DNA of 64,000 bases from JAAYCB01 sp012744395 (GTDB taxonomy: Bacteria; Planctomycetota; Planctomycetia; Pirellulales; Thermoguttaceae): positions 1-64,000 of the forward strand of contig JAQVNJ010000003.1 of NCBI GenBank assembly GCA_028703175.1, given 5' to 3'. The translations under genes and the position numbers were made by a program. Below, piece after piece: positions 61,276-64,000 of the stretch (the first letter of the stretch is position 1; each line of letters begins with the position of its first letter). The notes beneath the pieces are model-generated. The model made no database searches, was not told where the DNA came from, and saw only the letters and a list, made by a program, of their open reading frames with translations.

Positions 61276-62127
61276 GGGTTTCGCCGTCGGGGCAGCGGGG
61301 ACGGGGGCCCGCTGCTCGTGCTGGGCTTTCCAGGTGGAGATAGCGACGGGAATGTCGGTGCAGAAAGCATCGACGCCGAGCCCAACGGCAAGATAGTAAT
61401 CTTGCAGGCTATGTCCCGGCCAGCCAGTCACGCGAAGCCCGGCGTTTTGAGCTTCCCGCACCGCAGCCCGGGAGGTTCCGTCCATGGTGCAACCGATTCG
61501 CTTCACCCCCAGAGTCTGCGCCCGCGCTACCACTTTTTCCGAGCAGGGGTCGCCGCTGATCAGCAGCAGATCGGCATTGGGATCGAGAGCTTTGACGACC
61601 TTCAAGGGCCGCTCGTCAAACGAGGTGAGCACATAGAACGACCCTTGAGGCTTCTGGCGGGCAGCCGCGTACAGTTTTCGGCAATACTCGTTCAGGCGAT
61701 CCTCGGGATATTGGGCTTTGTTGCTGGTCTTCATTTCCAACTCGAGGTAGATGGCCGGCTTATCGGCGAAGTACGCCAAGAGGTCCTTGAGGAAGAGCAT
61801 GGGTTGGCCGCTCTTCTTCGTCACGACTTTCCGCAACTCGGCTGCCGTCTTCTGTTCGACGGCCCCAGTGGCGTTGTGGGTCCGGTCGAGGGTCTCGTCG
61901 TGGAGAATCACCAGTTCGCCGTCCTTGGTCATGCGGATGTCGGTCTCGAATCCGCGCAGCCCCTTCTGATAGCTGCTCCGAAAGGCAGCCAGCGTATTTT
62001 CCTCGAACTCGTACGCGCCGCCACGGTGAGCAAACACGAGTCCCTTTTCCTGCGCGGCAAGCGAGCCTGCCACTCCGAACATCCCGCCAACGACCACGAC
62101 CAGCGCAACCCACCGCTGAATCCTCAT
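61273..62127 (-). CDS. Secreted glycerophosphodiester phosphodiesterase
   Basis: 284 residues; GGAGG upstream of ATG 62127 and signal peptide RWVALVVVVGGMFGVAGSLA. GDPD motifs: LVFAHRGGAYEFEENTLAAF (catalytic His and metal Glu), ETDIRMTKDGELVILHDETL with DRTHN, YLELEMKTS, and the C-terminal GVDAFCTDIP. It hydrolyses glycerophosphodiesters to glycerol 3-phosphate and alcohol, probably for phosphate or lipid salvage. The single gene is followed by a sialidase fragment. Confidence 0.9.
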   Translation of the reverse strand: MRIQRWVALVVVVGGMFGVAGSLAAQEKGLVFAHRGGAYEFEENTLAAFRSSYQKGLRGFETDIRMTKDGELVILHDETLDRTHNATGAVEQKTAAELRKVVTKKSGQPMLFLKDLLAYFADKPAIYLELEMKTSNKAQYPEDRLNEYCRKLYAAARQKPQGSFYVLTSFDERPLKVVKALDPNADLLLISGDPCSEKVVARAQTLGVKRIGCTMDGTSRAAVREAQNAGLRVTGWPGHSLQDYYLAVGLGVDAFCTDIPVAISTWKAQHEQRAPVPAAPTAKP

Positions 62128-62221
62128 CGCAAAGACCTCCTCATAGGATGATGGTTGAAAGCCAGACATTCCAGCCGCTGATTCTGTCCAGTTCACCGTG
62201 ACCAGCACCGGCGGATCTTAG

Positions 62222-62519
62222 TGGTCCATTTCAGAAATGCTGTCAGGGTTCCTTCAATGATGTAGGTTGGGCGTTCCCGCCCGACAGAGAACGACGGGCA
62301 GGAATGCCCATCCTACCAATGAGCTTGCATGATCTTCAATCTCGCCGCAGCGCCGGGTTTCCGGGGCTTGAATCCGCATCTCCCGATCACGGTCCACTAC
62401 CGCCATCTTCCGCCGAGTTCATATCGCTCTCGATCGAAATGCTGCAGCGATTGCGCGACATCAAAGGAACCGCTCCCGACGGGCGCAAGGAACCTTGACA
62501 TCATTTCTGAAATGGACCA
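62222..62519 (+). mobile_element. MITE with inverted ends and 5-bp target duplication
   Basis: The element starts TGGTCCATTTCAGAAATG and ends CATTTCTGAAATGGACCA (perfect 18-bp ends; similarity extends to about 33 bases). CTTAG occurs directly on both sides (62217-62221 and 62520-62524), a plausible target-site duplication. 298 bases, no full gene; the minus strand reads VAQSLQHFDRERYEL, reminiscent of a Y1-transposase segment. A nested palindrome lies inside. Confidence 0.75.
62262..62316 (+). repeat. Palindromic repeat nested in the MITE
   Basis: GTAGGTTGGGCGTTCCCGCC and its mirror (19 of 22 arm positions pair) around an 11-base loop. It is immediately followed by AATGAGCTTGCATGAT, the sequence that also borders MITE copy B at 56029. 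Confidence 0.8.
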
Positions 62520-62571
62520 CTTAGCCATGCTCGATAGGACTGCGGCTGGCGATGCCGCGCCCGGCACACCG

Positions 62572-63996
62572 TCACTTGGGGTCACGGACCTCCGCCACCA
62601 TTTCCAGCAGGGCGTCGAGCATCTTCTCCGAGGCTTTCGGCTCCAAGCGGTTGGTGGCCAACCAGGTCTCGTAACCCCCCAGCTCATGCTGCTTGGGCGT
62701 CGGCAGGTAGTCGAAATAGCCGTGGGCCAGGGAGACCAGGAAGGCCGGCTGCACGGGGCTCCGCTGGCGGAATTCGAGGCCGATCTCGCAGAAGACCTCG
62801 TTGGGCAAGCTGCCGATGCACACCTGGCCGATCCGCAGCACTTGCAGCGGCGTCGGGACCGAGGCCGCACCGCGGGCCAGGTCCTCGAATCGCTGGGCGT
62901 ACACGCGGGGGACGTCGGGCTTGCCCGGCTTGGCCAACATCTCCTTGGCCCACGCGAGCTGCTCGGCGCTGGGCCGGCGCGTGGCGATCACCGGCTCCCG
63001 GTAGCTTGCGGCCAGCGTCAGCCGGTCAGAGTACTTGACCTTGGCCAGGGCCGCCTGAACCTTCGCGGCCAGGTCGTGGGCCACGAACCGCATCTGCTCG
63101 TACGGTTTCTTGGGCGGCCGGGGGTGGAGGAAATTGATGTTGTTCACGTCGCCGCTGGTGCCGTTGGCCATCATCGCCACCATCGGCGGATCCAGCTCGT
63201 CCCCCTCCAGCAGGCGCTCCAGACGCTGGCAATACATGCCGTAGTAGTCGGCCGAAATGTCGCCCTGTCCCACGCCGCCCACGTAGTGCAGCGAATAGCA
63301 GGAGTAGACGGCGATCGGCCGGCCGTCGGGCTCGCGCACGGCGAGGATCGACACCACCGGATCGGTCGGCCCGGCCGGCTTCACCAGATCCGGGCTGCCC
63401 GCCGCCGGATTCATCTTCACCTGGTCGATGGTGCCGAAGGGACCGGGCGGAATCGTGCCGGGCTTGAGGAACCAGCGGCGGTTGAAGACGTGCTCCGGCG
63501 CCTCGGCGGTGGTGAACCCGAGCTGCGCCGGGCGCAGTCGGTTCACGGCGGATCTGACTCCGTCGGCGATCCGCCGGGCGACGAAGGCTTGATAGTCGTC
63601 GATCTTCTGCGGGAACTCGAAATGCTTCTCGCCCAGCGCGCTGGCGGCCGAGTGGTTGTGGATGGCCGAGATCAACACGTTCGTCGCCGGGATGCCCACC
63701 TCCTGTTCGATGAACTCGCGCGCCTCGTGGCTCACGTTGTAATGGATGCCCAGCAGGTCGACGACCACCAGCGCAAGCTTCGTCTGCCCATCGTCGAGCA
63801 CGAGGCACCTCGCATGGAGCTCGTCGTGGACGTTCGTGGCTGGAAAGGGCAGAAAACCACCGATGATCGCCGAACCCAGCGCCGGCGTGATGTTGCTCGT
63901 GGCCGCACCGGCGCGAAACGTGGGCGCAGTCGGGTCCGCAGCCAGAAGTGCGGTGCTCAGGAAGCAGGCAACAATGGCAAGAAGATAGCGTCTCAT
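62572..63996 (-). CDS. Secreted neutral/alkaline ceramidase-type hydrolase
   Basis: 474 residues from ATG 63996; signal peptide RRYLLAIVACFLSTALLAAD. The N-terminal FRAGAATSNITPALGSAIIG opening and LVVVDLLGIHYN, ISAIHNHSAAS (metal-binding His) and MANGTSGDVNNINF are typical of the neutral/alkaline non-lysosomal ceramidase N-terminal domain as widely found in planctomycetes. The C-terminal immunoglobulin-like part of true ceramidases is absent, as in most bacterial short forms; the substrate may be another amide. The start is four bases from the window edge, so an operon partner could lie beyond. Confidence 0.85.
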   Translation of the reverse strand: MRRYLLAIVACFLSTALLAADPTAPTFRAGAATSNITPALGSAIIGGFLPFPATNVHDELHARCLVLDDGQTKLALVVVDLLGIHYNVSHEAREFIEQEVGIPATNVLISAIHNHSAASALGEKHFEFPQKIDDYQAFVARRIADGVRSAVNRLRPAQLGFTTAEAPEHVFNRRWFLKPGTIPPGPFGTIDQVKMNPAAGSPDLVKPAGPTDPVVSILAVREPDGRPIAVYSCYSLHYVGGVGQGDISADYYGMYCQRLERLLEGDELDPPMVAMMANGTSGDVNNINFLHPRPPKKPYEQMRFVAHDLAAKVQAALAKVKYSDRLTLAASYREPVIATRRPSAEQLAWAKEMLAKPGKPDVPRVYAQRFEDLARGAASVPTPLQVLRIGQVCIGSLPNEVFCEIGLEFRQRSPVQPAFLVSLAHGYFDYLPTPKQHELGGYETWLATNRLEPKASEKMLDALLEMVAEVRDPK

Positions 63997-64000
63997 CAAG

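Noticed and set aside
59653..62151. 832-codon plus-strand frame
   Set aside because: Antisense to the oxidoreductase and the glycerophosphodiesterase; only the short 61165-61275 part carries real (sialidase-derived) similarity.

Overview
The window looks like chromosomal DNA of a planctomycete, most likely of the order Pirellulales. The signs are a DUF1559 protein with a pilin-type N-terminus at the left edge, many Tat-signal Gfo/Idh/MocA oxidoreductases and secreted glycosidases, a cysteinyl-tRNA synthetase with an extra loop before a KISKS motif, and high GC. The taxonomic call is inference from gene content; no marker phylogeny was possible.

Layout. 0-3.1 kb: DUF1559 protein (cut by the window edge), a Tat-exported FAD oxidoreductase and a small unknown protein. 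3.1-4.0 kb: nested repeats around a dead REP-type (Y1) transposase remnant. 4.0-6 kb (minus): a GHMP sugar kinase coupled to a UTP-sugar-1-phosphate uridylyltransferase. 6.2-10 kb (minus): housekeeping run ispF-cysS-ruvC-ruvA followed by a truncated rtcA, with a near-consensus promoter ahead of ispF. 10-17 kb: divergent secreted beta-helix and LamG/glycosidase-like proteins. 17-18.1 kb: one intact and two dead copies of a GxxExxY nuclease-like gene, each bracketed by inverted TCACGCGGAG-type repeats. 18.3-21.2 kb: rpmG, recJ and pcm, then two decayed genes (hemerythrin, DUF6448). 22-25.4 kb: an RCC1 propeller fused to a GH28-like beta-helix.

26-32.7 kb is an eroded defence-type island. It holds a HIRAN plus ARPP-1-like protein, a WYL regulator fragment, a chimeric ORF, an intact DUF433/PIN-like toxin-antitoxin pair whose toxin overlaps the start of a PLD-SNF2 helicase by 4 bases, and two more fragments.

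32.8-64 kb is mainly a polysaccharide-catabolism region: GH16, DUF4838, GH84-like, sugar isomerase, NlpC/CHAP-like amidase, four Gfo/Idh/MocA proteins (one GH109-like), acetyl-xylan esterase, GH106-like rhamnosidase, Asp-box sialidase, CBM9/PKD protein, glycerophosphodiesterase and neutral ceramidase. Almost all carry Sec or Tat signals. No SusC/SusD pair or sulfatase is present. Together they suggest stepwise outer-surface or periplasmic breakdown of a decorated heteroglycan, followed by oxidation or epimerisation of the released sugars.

The catabolic region is interrupted at 55.9-59.2 kb by a dense array of tRNA genes (Phe, Leu, Ser, three Arg, one disrupted Cys-like, one odd GCT) with unusual features, a palindromic MITE inside it, a slipin fragment and a small cassette of unknown genes. 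The MITE has a sister copy at 51.1 kb with its central loop inverted relative to its flanks. A second MITE with 5-bp target duplications lies at 62.2-62.5 kb.

All family names rest on reading motifs in the translations; no database search was run.
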